64,000 nucleotides of DNA from Kalaharituber pfeilii (taxonomy: Eukaryota > Ascomycota > Pezizomycetes > Pezizales > Pezizaceae), in assembly GCA_015179045.1 (NCBI GenBank), contig WHUZ01000020.1, positions 310,001 to 374,000 of the forward strand. Direction: 5' to 3'. The stretch's first letter is position 1. Every line of letters starts with the position of its first letter. The position numbers and the translations under genes were made by a program. Under the pieces are notes generated by a model that did no database searches, had not been told where the DNA came from, and worked only from the letters and a program-made list of their open reading frames with translations. Shown in pieces: positions 1-10,857 of this stretch.

Positions 1-2760
1 TGTCATTGCTAATATGAGAAGCTTTGCACATATAATGGGTGGGCGGTACGAGCTCTGTAACTGCCTTGAGTGTAATAGCGTCTTTACGGTTGGAGTATAG
101 GAGGAGACACAGTAATTTATAGCTGCTTCCGTTTGCGATGAAAACTTTCTTCCATAATCCCCTGCTGCGTGGAGGGGTAAATTACTCAGTATTCCTGAAC
201 TGACCCACCAAATCCGCGGAGGGGTGGAGGCTTTCGGGTCTGAGCTGAATTCCGGGTCTGAAATCTTTTGGAAATTGAGGTTCATCAGTACTGGCTTCAC
301 CGCGGTATCCCACAACCACTTCAAGAACTGCTTCAGTTTTTTATTGCATTTCGCACGTTGTCCTGGGTCAGACATTGACACTGCAGAGGCCATCACAGAC
401 ATATTCTTAACAATATCGTCCCACCGGAGGTCCTGCAGTTGTATATTACGTACCCCATCCTTTGTTATAAGAAGGGCATCGCTGCGAAAAGTCGCGGCAT
501 TCAAAACGACGACCGGGCCTAGCTGAGCTGCAGCTTGAAGAGCTTGTTCTGTAGGAGGAAGCATAAAATTTGAAAGCCCAGGAAGTGCTCTTATTTCCTG
601 ACACAAATGGTCCATCTCATCGAATGCAGTATTTTGATCTTCGTGCTCTACCCATGCGAACTCCTTCATTTTTCCTCTTCCTACGTCTAATTGAATAATC
701 CTTGATTGTACCTCTTCCATCCTTGCTGCTAAATCCGCATTAATCTCCCTCAGATGGGATAAATCGCTCCGAACATCCATAATATGACTTATGATCAATC
801 CTCTTGTTCGCTCCATGTAGGTAAGAGCATCATACGCAGGTTTGCCGACTTGCAGTGCTAATGCCACAATATCATTCGCCGCAACATCAAGTGTTGAAAT
901 CAAATGTTCCACATCATCTGTAGGCATTGAACGACAATTGAGAAGAGGGATAAGTTCAACTGCTGCTGAGAGAAGAGTGAATGCTTCGGAATATTTTTGG
1001 TTGTCGATATAGATTGAACTCCCCGTTGCCGCGATTTTGATTCGACTATCAATGCTGAGGCTTTCATCTTGAAAAAGACGCTCAAAGTCCAACTTCATAA
1101 AATCTTCTGTTCGCTCTTTAGTGTGGCTAGACTTGATTTTCGAATCACCTGAAAATTGCTTCAATTCCTTACGGATCCTTTCTAGTAGGTCTCTAATCGA
1201 TACCTGCTTTCACTCACATCAGCCCTGCCTCGCCGTAGCTTAGAAAGGCACCATACCTGTTCCGAATAAACTTCCTCAAGCCCTATCTGGTCAAGGAAGC
1301 TCTCTAATATTGCTCCACAATCAATATTCGCACAAACTCCCTCCAGTCCAAATTTATCAAGACAGCTCCCTAACATCGTTCCATAGTCAAGAGTAAATTG
1401 GTTGAAGCTTTCAGTTTGTGCCGTAGCAGCCTGACTCTCTTGTGAAAAGCATGTTATGACGTATTTGGATATCAAGAGCCCGATTTGAAAATATTCCTCA
1501 CCGCCAGAGGTCACATTAAGTAGCGTTCCGCCCAGGTATACGTAAACATTGTAAATTAACCGGAGTGCTCTATTTCGGTGAAACCTCTTCTCCATGGGTT
1601 CTTCCGCAAACCTTTCAGCTTGTACAAGTGACCAAACTCCTCGCTCAGCATCGCCCAATTGGTTGCTTCGGAGGAACCTTTGTTCAAAGAGGCAGCCAAA
1701 AGTATAATTTAGGATTTCTTTGAATCGAGGTTCTTTTCCTGATTGCGTAATCAGTTGCAGCATCCTCTCCGCGTTGTCCAAGTCCGCTGTGGCTTTTGAG
1801 GTACGGTATCGTTCAATTAACATCATGGCATCGCGTAACAGCATGAGGCTATAGCTATTAGCATCTGGATTCCCCAATTGCGATCCTTTCGCAGACGCAG
1901 CGCCGAGGAGGTGCACTCTTTCATCCAATTTGAAGTCCAGTAGAGACAAACCACCTTTTCCACCACATAATTTTTGGAAAAACATTCCTAAACTATGGGA
2001 ACGTGCCCCAATTGCCTTTCCTATGCTCTCCAAGCTGTTTTTGATTACAGCTTCGTTTCGTTCTGGCATCTCTTTGCAGCTGCACTTCAGAGCTTCCCAG
2101 AGGGTTTCAACCGTCCACGTTAGTTTGCCGCCCGTGGAATGGACTGCCTCTTGCGCATAAGTTAATGCTTTACCGGCATATTCTTGCCGTTCATCCCGTT
2201 TATATTTCAGAATATAAGCTCTACTCAAATAGTGGAGGAAATGTCCTTTATCGGCAGGATTCTCCGGTAGAGAATGGCGACAATTTTCAGCCATTTCAAT
2301 ACCCTTGTCTAAATCACTGGCATTTTCGTAACCCTCAGACTCGGATTTCAGTATATAGCACTGGGAAAGGTGGGATGTGGCATCCTGTACCCCTGCGATC
2401 GAAGGAGCCATAGCCAAGGACGTTTCGAAGAAGTCTATTGCAAGGCGGATGTCCCCAGGTCCTTGGTTATGATAAATCTTAGTTTGTATAGTAGTCCAAG
2501 AGTATCGAGCGCCGGAATGAACCTCAAGTGATCCTCGTGGGGATATCTAATGCTTTCAGCAGGAAATTGCGGGCGGCACCAAGAGCCTGCAAATCACCTG
2601 TTTGAAGGCATTTCCGAAATCTGCTCGTGAGAATATGTCTATATGTACGCATCCGAAGTCCATCCTGCATATCGCTCGGTAGCTCCATGCCCTGTATGTT
2701 ATCTTCAATTATAGTTGGATCAAGTCCCAGCTCTAGCAATTCGCTGTAGGCCTGCTCCAT
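1..2760 (-). CDS. CHAT-domain protein with TPR-like N-terminal half (3' end beyond the window; one frameshift)
   Basis: The minus-strand reading starts at ATG 2758-2760 with an alpha-helical N-terminus, runs through degenerate TPR-like helices and ends in a CHAT (caspase-like) domain that leaves the window at base 1. CHAT marks visible: PPRIWWVSSG, LPLHAAG (its His is the likely catalytic His) and the following SSYTPTVKTLLHSRQ. The catalytic Cys would lie past the edge. A 53-nt intron (1204-1256, CAG|GTATGG...AAGCAG|GTA) joins the 411-residue middle block to the CHAT block in phase 0, and the last 1.2 kb is fully open. Near 2541-2546 the frame changes by one base in a CCCC run: before it the reading is ...LLKALDI, after it PRGSLEVHS..., so this is a frameshift mutation or a sequencing error. 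Fungal CHAT/TPR proteins are candidate caspase-like effectors; the function here is inferred. Confidence 0.8.
1204..1256 (-). other. Intron in the CHAT gene
   Basis: A 53-nt GT-AG intron: donor GTATGG (reads down from 1256), acceptor AAAGCAG (ends at 1204), possible branch sequence GCTGATG. Removing it joins the upstream frame ending ...VYSEQ to VSIRDLLERIRK in phase 0 and skips a stop, which is the reason for calling it. Confidence 0.75.
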
Positions 2761-3950
2761 TTTGGCTTTATTTTATACTATGTTCCCAATATCATTAGCA
2801 AGTGGTGCCTTTACAGGACCTGACAACTAGAGCTATCTGCAAGTCATTAAACCAGACTTACCGTTTTGCAAGGGTGTGTGAAAATGCCTATGGTGCCCAG
2901 GTCCGTCGCTTCAAGGCTGAATGGGAGCTGCTGAGCGACCCCGTATACACTTATGTAGAGTAGTTGCTATATAATCTGCCAGCTTGCTATGGAAGACAGA
3001 CACAGTGGATTATGTAGTGGTATTTGCCAGGTTTTAGTACTCTTCCTGGGTTTTTAAGTATTTATATGAGGGTTCTACCTACTCCAGAACATACGCAAGG
3101 CTCTGACTATTCCAAAAATAGAGCAGCAATGTTTGCTGGCATCTCAAGTGCAACTGACATGTGCCTCAATATGGTATCTGTGCCCTCCGCCACAGCCGTT
3201 GCAGGGAAAAAATGTTATGATTGCTCTCCTGCAGCGCTGCGCTCGTCCGGAAATCGAGGCTGAAAGGCAAGTCGTGAGGGGTGCCGGCACATCCTCATTA
3301 GGTAAATCCGAGTCACATGGAGACGAGGCATGCTTGGCAGCACCATTGAAGCGGACAGACCCAGACATCACCATGGAGCCCTACCCCCTCCTCAGTCAAT
3401 GGCTATAGCTGGGACTGTGGTATACCAACGGCCATCGATGATGTATCGAGAGCATTTGGCGATGTTGTTAAGCACCTGTTCTCGCGTCCAGACTCTTTAA
3501 GCACCCTCACTTCAGCTGGAAGGAACATTTCTCCACCTAATGGAGTTCTACTGTTTCGCTACAGCGTGATCTCTGACATCTCAGAATTGCGCAGAAGCGT
3601 AGGTGCACCATCTATCCCAGCCCTCTAGACCATAATAGGTCCCTCGGACTAACTAAATCTCAGAGGATGGCTGTAGATTCTCGTTCTCAAAAATCGGGTG
3701 CCACCAGATACGTAAGCCAGAAGGTCTTCAAGCATGAGACTATAGAAGATATCGGTGCCTTTATTGCTTTCGCTCCAGCCCTGTTGTCGGGAAAACTGTC
3801 GGAATTAGGCATCCTAGCACGGCAATAAGAAATAAATACCCCAAAATATAAGGAAGCTCAGTCAAGATCAATCTGCATACTGTTACGTATGGAGGAGGGG
3901 ATGAGGCTCCGGCGGGTAGACAGAAGCGAGAATATGAGAGGCTGGGAGTC
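2761..3950. other. Unassigned stretch upstream of the CHAT gene
   Basis: About 1.2 kb with only short overlapping ORFs on both strands. None has a recognisable motif or a convincing splice pattern. It includes the 5' flank of the CHAT gene. The part just before 3950 may already belong to the decayed LINE that follows. Confidence 0.4.
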
Positions 3951-4952
3951 AAAACGCCGAATACAATAAAAGGGAACTACCAAGATACGGTAAGTATGAG
4001 GATCAAAAAAGCATGGGGTCGAACATGGCAGATGGCACAAACTATAAGAGAGAGACGTCTGGGAATAAATATTATAGTTAAGCTGATTAACATAATACTA
4101 CTTCCAACACTCACCTATGGAGCGGAAATATACAAGTCTACAAGGGATCGGGAAACATTAAGAAAAGAGCATACACGAATGGTTAGGGCACTGCTGCAGT
4201 TACCCATGAGTGTCCCATTCAAGGTGGCAGTAGGGGCACTGGGAGTCATACCAACGGATGCATATATCAACAAGCTACGGAGAAGAGCAGCCATTAGGAT
4301 AGCAAGAGTCCCAGGTCATATAAACCGAAGTAGGGTAGGAAAAGGAAGTCTTGTTGATAAGCTAATGCAGGAGGTGGTGGGGGATGAGTCGGGTACTAGA
4401 ATCGAGTTACACGTAGCTCAGGAGTGGAAGCCGTGGAGGAAGGGGATAATTTTGGGAAGTTTGGAGGCGGAGCAGAGGCGGCCAAAGGAGGTGGAACGCG
4501 AGCAGTGGATCACTGCAGTAGCAGTATGGGAAGAAGAGCAGATATGGAATGGAGCGCAGGTATGGTATACAGACGGGAGCCGTTCAGAGGCCGGAGTAGG
4601 GGCAGCGGCAGTGAGAGTCCGCAGGCCGGCATTGGGAACATATGGGGGTGCAGGTGATTGGACCAACAAAGGAGTGAGAGCATTTATGGAGATCTCCCGC
4701 AAGAGGACAGAGTGTCCTTTCTATGGGAAGGGCAAGCCAGCAATGAGGGACCATATTATGCGGAAATGCCGGAAGCTCAAAAAGGAGAGGCTGGAGGAAG
4801 GCCTTTACGGGACACGCAGGGACGGGCGGGCGGTACCTACAGGTTTTGACATCTGGTTCGCAAAAGATGAATGGTCTAAGACGCAGAACTTCTGCATGAG
4901 GGTAGCAGGGCAAATTAAGCCTATTCACTTTGGGAAGGGGAGCCAAGGGTAG
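3951..4952 (+). mobile_element. LINE fragment: reverse transcriptase C-terminus, part of RNase H and zinc motif
   Basis: The open frame 3996-4952 (318 codons) has the layout of the end of a Tad1/I-type LINE ORF2: a connection region (LLPTLTYGAEIYKS, then LGVIPTDAYINKLRRRAAIRIARVPG broken here into two short quotes, LGVIPTDAY and RRRAAIRIARVPG), the first RNase H strand VWYTDGS, and a terminal Cys/His motif (CPFYGK...DHIMRKC). Most of RNase H between YTDGS and the Cys/His motif is missing, so there is an internal deletion. The 5' part of ORF2 is absent and no poly(A) tail is visible. The sequence differs from LINE families A and B described below. It is a dead fragment despite the long open frame. 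Confidence 0.75.
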
Positions 4953-5320
4953 GAGGACGGAAGGAGATGAGGAAGAGGAGGACGGGGAGGATGGGAGGGT
5001 TGCTGGCGGAGTTTATTTCTTTCTTTGTTCCTGATTTTTTATTTTTTCTAGAGGGGGAAACCCCGTTTCCTTTGTAAAGCCTTTGCCGCGTATAGTCCCG
5101 GAAAAAGTGCAATAGCCAGGCACCGTCGGGGACGTAAAACAATAACAAACTCCATCCGGAACTTGGTTCCGAGGCTAGCCATTTATGGTAGTCACTACCT
5201 AATTCAGCACCAGCCATATCAGAACACCGGGAACACCCCTCCTAACGTCTACGTATACTTCCCTAGGAGCCTAGATTTAGTTTATTATATGAACCCCATA
5301 GCACTACTCCTTACTAGCGC
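4953..5320. other. Non-coding stretch after the LINE fragment
   Basis: No gene seen. It probably holds 3' untranslated sequence of the preceding LINE and the boundary to the next, oppositely oriented copy. Confidence 0.35.
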
Positions 5321-6563
5321 ATGTGATATTGACTTTTAGCGTCCTGACGGCTTATTCTACATCGCTGGCGTTCTGGGCTGTTTCGGGAGTTTGTATTTTC
5401 TATATTCCGTTCCATTCACCAATACGGGCGACTCATCAAACACTCGAATTGTCCACTAAGATTGCCGAATCGTTCACATCTCATCAGCTTAGCAAATGGA
5501 TCCGGCTCGTCTTTCAGAACTCACAACTGCGCTGGACGTGTTCCGCTGTCTCCTTTTCCATTCAATACCGCCGGCATTCTGGACTATGTTCCCTTCCTAT
5601 TCTGAACCTTCATGCTGTCGACCCGTTTCCACCCAGCAGGCCACCCAGAGTGCTTGTGATCCTGCCTAGCCTTTGGATCGGTTTGTATCCTAAGTTCAAT
5701 CTATCCCTTTCCCCTGCCCGCTGCCTCTTGGCCACCGTTCTCATCCATGCCTGCCACCAGGTCATCCTGGTAAGGATGGAGAGTCCCCATCCTCGTCACC
5801 CAGTCTGCCTCCTTGTTGCCCCTTAGTCTCTTGTGCGCCTTTATCTACATCACTGCCATATCTAAGAAGCCCCAGTGTGCCCTCAGCGGTCTTCTACAGC
5901 CTTCTGACTGTTACTTGTGAGTCCGAGATGATTAGCAATTCCTCTCTGTAAAGCCTTCACTATGGCAATCAGTTCCGTGTCATTGGCTCTTGTCCTCTCG
6001 CCTAGGTATACTGAGTCTACCCTGCCGGCTTTCCAATAGCCGGCTCCGGCCCATTTCTATCTGCTCTCGTCTGTGTATACCGGTTTCCAGTCTTGATCTT
6101 CTACCTCTGTTATCCTTCGTTCCCATTTCTCTCTGGTAGCTGAGGCCGGTAGGGCTGGTAGTGTGGCCAGTTTTCTTCCAATCCAGCTGTCTTTTCAGGT
6201 AGTCTACTCCATCTGTTTCTGCGCACGCCTCCTCTTCGAATATCAGTGCCCTTCCTTCCACCTGAGCTCTGTCCCCTTCCATGAATGCATGCACTGACCG
6301 CACGTTCGCCAGACCCTCTACTACGTCTCTTTTACCTGTTGGTGCCCCTGTTATCGCCCCCGCCCTCATGAATTGCCACCTTTCCAATGTCCTGAGCTTC
6401 CCGTCCTTTCTGCTGGCTTCCAACCCATAGTCCATCCACGCCTATCCACTCCAGCATGCGATTGGCCTGGTGATCCCAGTATATATCTGCCTTCTCTTCA
6501 AGTGCCCCAGTCCCGCCAGTCTTTTGCCTTCTCTAGGTTCATTTTCTTCTGGAAATGGGATCT
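5321..6563 (-). mobile_element. Decayed family-A LINE copy (RNase H to C-terminus)
   Basis: The minus-strand reading from 6435 gives LERWQFMRAGAITGAPTGKR, then DVVEGLANVRSVHAF and EGRALIF. This matches the same region of the family-A copy at 50.9-51.1 kb (LEGWQYRVAQKITAAP, DLVEGLANLESMQTL). The part around 5490-5620 reads as a broken C-terminal zinc motif (SPECRRY...AEHV). Many stops and frame changes show long decay. Confidence 0.6.
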
Positions 6564-6613
6564 TATTTTTTTTTAGTATCATTACTCATATACTGCCACG
6601 AGGGGTATGACGA

Positions 6614-7456
6614 CCTACCAGAGATACCACCACGGCTGTCATATGCAGCAATTATCTCTCAAAACATTCCACCAACACCACCGGCCCCTAAAAAGTCTTC
6701 CTCCCCTCAGCGCAACCATTAATGAAGGGCAAGAAGGTACCCACGGCCCCCATTCCAACAAATGGGCAGTCTTCGAAGCTCTCAAAAGCTCCGGAGAAGG
6801 CTACAGAAAAGACGACACCTCCCATCTCCATACGAAACCAAAAATTACCTCCCATGCAAGAAGTCAACAAACCACAGACCGGGAAGCGACAGTTGAGCCT
6901 GCCTCAGTCCGGTCGCGCAATTGTGGTACATGGAATTGCAACAACCAAAAAGCTGGGAAAGGTTAGGGACTGGATGGAGAAGGCGAACCCATGGATGGGG
7001 AGTATAGTTGCAGCCCGATGGTTGTTGAAGAAGGAGAGGAGGGAAGGGAAGAAGACCAGCTCGGTTGTAATCTACCTAAAAGGGGAGGTAGAGTCGGATG
7101 GTCAAAAACTAGCGAAGGTAAGGTTGTCTGGAAGATGGCTACACTCGGAACTGTACGAGTGGAATAGAGTGGGTACAAGAGAGAAGGGGGAAGGAGCGGG
7201 ATGACAGGATGGACATGGATGAAGCAGTGGTAGAGGAGAAGGAAGAGTGCTCCGAGAGATGCGAAGGGAGGATCATCTGCGATAACCTCTTTAGCTACGA
7301 AATCAACTGCCCAAGACATGGACGTTCTTACATCACGCCATTTCGTTGATGTCATATCAGGGGACGTGTTTGTATGTAGTGCCTGTCTCCGGGCCATAAG
7401 GACTTCGGTCCAGGGACCCTGCCATGGCGAACAGCTGCAAGCGGGGTTACGTGAAA

Positions 7457-7486
<30 letters not shown>
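6614..7486 (+). mobile_element. Non-autonomous family-B LINE derivative (ORF1 fragment + 3' tail)
   Basis: Bounded by a 12-bp duplication GGGGTATGACGA (6602-6613 and 7487-7498). The open frame 6722-7204 is LINE ORF1-like: it has IVAARWLLKKERREGKKTSS, then VVIYLKG, RLSGRWLHSELYEWNR. The element then jumps to the family-B 3' end (CCCTGCCATGGCGAACAGC... at about 7409) and a poly(A) of about 28. All of ORF2 (endonuclease, reverse transcriptase) is absent, so it would need a partner in trans. A second, mutated copy with the same organisation lies at 17419-17830. Confidence 0.75.
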
Positions 7487-7488
<2 letters not shown>

Positions 7489-8055
7489 GGTATGACGAGA
7501 TTATGAACAAAAGAGATTAAGAAAAATTTAATGAACTACACAGAAACCCATCTCATCTACCCACCCGCATCATCAACTCCACCAGAGAGTCCATTTCATC
7601 CTCCTGGGGCGTCGGCGGTCTCATTTCCTAGTCCACCTGCAAACCTGCCGGCTAATGGTCCAGACCTTTTTCCTCCAGTTTTGCCTCCTCTTCCAGCTGC
7701 ACCTGGTCAGCCTTAATGGTTTTCCTTGACTTCGGGAGCAATCTGTCAGATGTGGCCGCATCAAATTTGACCACTTATGTTCGGGTGAATATCCTTCGGC
7801 TGGCGGCCTCCACTACTAATCTAATACCTATCAGAAAGAGGACTGGTGATAATGGGGAGCCTTGTGGAGGTCCATCTGTCATGATAACTGTGGCCCTTAT
7901 TCTCCCGTCCCAGCTCAGTCCGAATGTTGTGAGCTGGAAAAAGCTTTCTATAAAGGCTGCTAGGTTCTTGTCTACTCTTTTAATTTTCCTCACACCTTTC
8001 GTGTGATAAGGTTAAACACGGGCTTTATGACATTACCTACTAAGGCTGTCCATTC

Positions 8056-8187
8056 TTTACTTATGCTATTGTGTTTATGTCCCCATTTGTATTAGCTTTA
8101 GTTCATTCTATTTTTATTTTCTTTATCTCCAATGTAACTATCTCGCCGTAGCCCCGGGGGTGGTATACGAGTAATGATATTAAAAAA
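8056..8187 (+). mobile_element. 5'-truncated family-A LINE 3' end, 132 bp
   Basis: Flanked by a perfect 14-bp duplication AAGGCTGTCCATTC (8042-8055 and 8188-8201). It carries only the A-family 3' untranslated end, with the hairpin (CTCGCCGTAGCCCC...) and GAGTAATGATATT, then poly(A). Confidence 0.85.
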
Positions 8188-8345
8188 AAGGCTGTCCATT
8201 CGCCCTTTTCAAGCCACTTCTTAACCTCTTTTAATGTCTGATGTTGCTGGTGCTATTCTTCTCTATACAACCTTCCCCCAATCTGAGCACTATGGAAGAA
8301 CCCATCATATGACTGCAGAAGGTTGGCTATCACCTTTTGGTCTCA

Positions 8346-8348
<3 letters not shown>

Positions 8349-8380
<32 letters not shown>

Positions 8381-8902
8381 ATAACCCCGCTTGTAGCACG
8401 TGGCCATGGCAGGGTCCCTGGGCAAGCCCTCGAAGCCCGGAGACAGGCTTAACAAACCCCCTCTCCCCTCTCCCCTCTTCTCCACACTTTCGCCCCGGCA
8501 AGCAAACTTCCCCGACGGCAAACCGCACGGCGCCCTAGAACCTGATCCCGGAGAAGAACCTTTCCAACTCATCCCACTCCTCCCCATTCTCTGCTGTCCT
8601 TTTCCAGTTCTTCCCCATATCCCCCCATTCTCTAAAACCTTCTGGGCGAAACCTCTGCTGACTGCACTGGAAGGCTAGGTGCGCCCCCGTCTGGGCCTCC
8701 CCGCAGCTGCACTTGTCCGATTCCGCCACTCCCATCCTCTTCAACCACACCCCGCACCTTCCTCTCTCCAGGCGCATGGCAGTGAAGTTGGACACCGCTG
8801 TCCTATTCCACTCCATAACCTTCCCCTTTCCAAAGCCCTCCACTTCTCTCCTCTCCTTCCTCCACGCTTTCACCCTCTGGCGCACTCCACTTCCAGTGGC
8901 CA
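8349..8902 (-). mobile_element. 5'-truncated family-B LINE, 554 bp
   Basis: Flanked by a perfect 15-bp duplication CTTTTGGTCTCACTT (8334-8348 and 8903-8917). On the minus strand it ends in the family-B tail and poly(A) (T-run at 8349). It encodes the C-terminal zinc region of a LINE ORF2: WLKRMGV, then CSCGEAQTGAHLAFQC. It is young (perfect duplication) and sits inside the decayed family-A copy. Confidence 0.85.
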
Positions 8903-9560
8903 CTTTTGGTCTCACTTAGCTACAGCATTGGCGGATCTCTAGCTGGTGATCTCCTTTCTAAATCCCCATTCATGTAATCCACGATCCTCTCCCAGACTGC
9001 GGTCTATAGTATAGTTCCTGGGACCTTTTTCAGTAAACCATATTAGAGGCTATCTGGCCCTGCCGTCCTGGAGCTGATCCCGACTTCGTTCTTGCAAGGG
9101 CCTTCTCGATTTCCTCTCTTGCCTTCTCCCTTTCTACCTGTTATTTTTTGGGCCTCCTAAACTCCCTGATCCACCGCGTGCTCCTCGGCACTTGTGATGA
9201 AGTTTCATTTAACCAATGCCTTGGCTACATCTTCTTCTAAGGCCTCCACTGCAATCATGTCTTCATCTTAAATGGATCTCTGGCCAGCTGAAAGATGTCC
9301 CAGGTGACATCATGACTCTAGTCTCTTCTCCTCTAGCTCTAAGAAGTTCTCCCAGTACCCTTGTTTCTTCCTCAGTACCAGGTTCTTGAGTAGTCTCCTC
9401 GCTTTAGTCCTATTGGCGAGAGGTATTCCACTGTCCGTTCCCCATATATGTCCGACCTCGCTTTGTGCATTCTTTATCTCTCTGTCAAACTACCTCTTAA
9501 ACCTTTCTGTTACTCTCACCTCCTTGATGAACTCCTGATCAAGGCCAGATTTGCGAGCAG

Positions 9561-9917
9561 ACCAGAGCAATGTCCAAATGCAGATCGGCCACCATGAGCA
9601 GTCCAGGCCAAGGTTAGTGCCAGTGCGATCCGCCGATCCCGTCAACACAGTTCAGTACAAAGTGGGGAGGTCCAGGCTATCGATTAGTAACCCGTGATGC
9701 TGAATGCTCCAGCACAGATGTACTTTTCTTTTCCTTCAATTTAATTTCCTCAAAAGTACAAACACAAGAGCGTAGATAGTTATATCATCACAACATACAA
9801 GAAGTTGGACATGTGATTTTCTTATAGTTTTTTTCAGTCAACAAAAGTGTAGCTATATAATTTGTAATCTGGATTGGGAAATATGATTTCAGAAATTCAG
9901 GCTCTCAGCGAAGTTAA
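9561..9917. other. No gene seen
   Basis: Non-coding sequence between the LINE cluster and the TIR element; no recognisable feature. Confidence 0.4.
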
Positions 9918-10538
9918 TAGTGGTTGTCACTGAATAATTGAGAATGGTTACCACACTTTACTTTACTTAACTATACTTGACTGAGGCGTTTTTAGTGCCT
10001 TGGCCCCTTCGTTCATTGGCCCATTGGGTGGTGGCGCAACTTACCAGCATAAGTTCTTTTGCCAGTCGAAATCGACTGGTAAATGGCTGTTCTGGTAAGT
10101 AGAGCTCAGTTAGTAACCTACTTTGCTGCATACACCCACAACATTTCGCACCATATGCAGCATCCGCGTACACATCTCGATTCGCATCAACCTTTAGCAT
10201 GCATCTACAACCACAAACAATGCAAACATATCCTATTCATATTTATGTCTTCTTTATGTGTCAATTCACCCTAAAACATTGTATTGACATAAGAAGTGTA
10301 TCTTTGGCCATTTCCTCCAAATCTGAGTTGGAGTCTGCATCTGAATCAAGAACCATGAGCATCATGATAGCTTTTACATGCGTGGATGTGTAGGGCGTTT
10401 AGTCGTGGTAATTCATTTTACTTACTATTAATTTCGCAGGGTTAAAAGGGGTACCTCACGGTTCCTGCCTAGTTTGGTTGGCGTATTTTCCCTGATAACT
10501 TCTGGTAACCATTCTCAATTATTCAGTGACAACCACTA
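9918..10538. mobile_element. TIR element (MITE-like, about 620 bp)
   Basis: The ends are inverted copies of about 35 bp: TAGTGGTTGTCACTGAATAA at 9918 and its complement ending ...GTGACAACCACTA at 10538, extending inward to GAGAATGGTTACCA. TA is at both borders, so a TA target is possible. No transposase ORF is present. A diverged single end of the same family (CTGGTAGCCATTCCCAG...GTGACAACCACTA) is at about 43150-43190. Confidence 0.7.
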
Positions 10539-10857
10539 ATGTGTGGGCAGTAACTGACTACAGTCAAAACCTCTCGGGACAGGCACTTTCTGCCTGTACG
10601 CACACTGGCCGTTTTTCTCACTTATGATCGCCTGGTCTCAGCCTGGGCCTCAGCTTGAGTCCGAGCTGGCCATGGAATTGCCCCAAGATGCCGGTAGCCT
10701 CCGCTTGTCTGAGAGTGCTTTCACTTGATCTGCCGGTAGCTTCCGCTTGATCTGAGAGTACGTCCTGCTTGGTCTGAGAGTACAACATCCCGCTCGGTCT
10801 GAGAATATAACTAATATATATTGAGCTAAAATACAAAGCTACTGTACGAGGGCTGAA

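Larger units (their letters stand above)
6564..9560 (-). mobile_element. Decayed family-A LINE copy, split by three younger insertions
   Basis: At its low-coordinate end (the LINE 3' end) it has a short T-run and a diverged family-A tail (TATCATTACTCATATACTGCC). Further in, the minus strand reads reverse transcriptase: the block GPPQGSPLSPVLFLI at about 7790-7880, and near 9000-9060 a decayed version of the APGPDG...YGLLK block. The copy is interrupted by a family-B derivative (6614-7486), a family-A tail (8056-8187) and a family-B copy (8349-8902), each with target-site duplications. RNase H and C-terminal parts are missing, so it is also internally deleted. Confidence 0.65.

Noticed and set aside
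5323..5826. 167-codon plus-strand ORF
   Set aside because: Antisense to the decayed C-terminus of a family-A LINE; no motif of its own.
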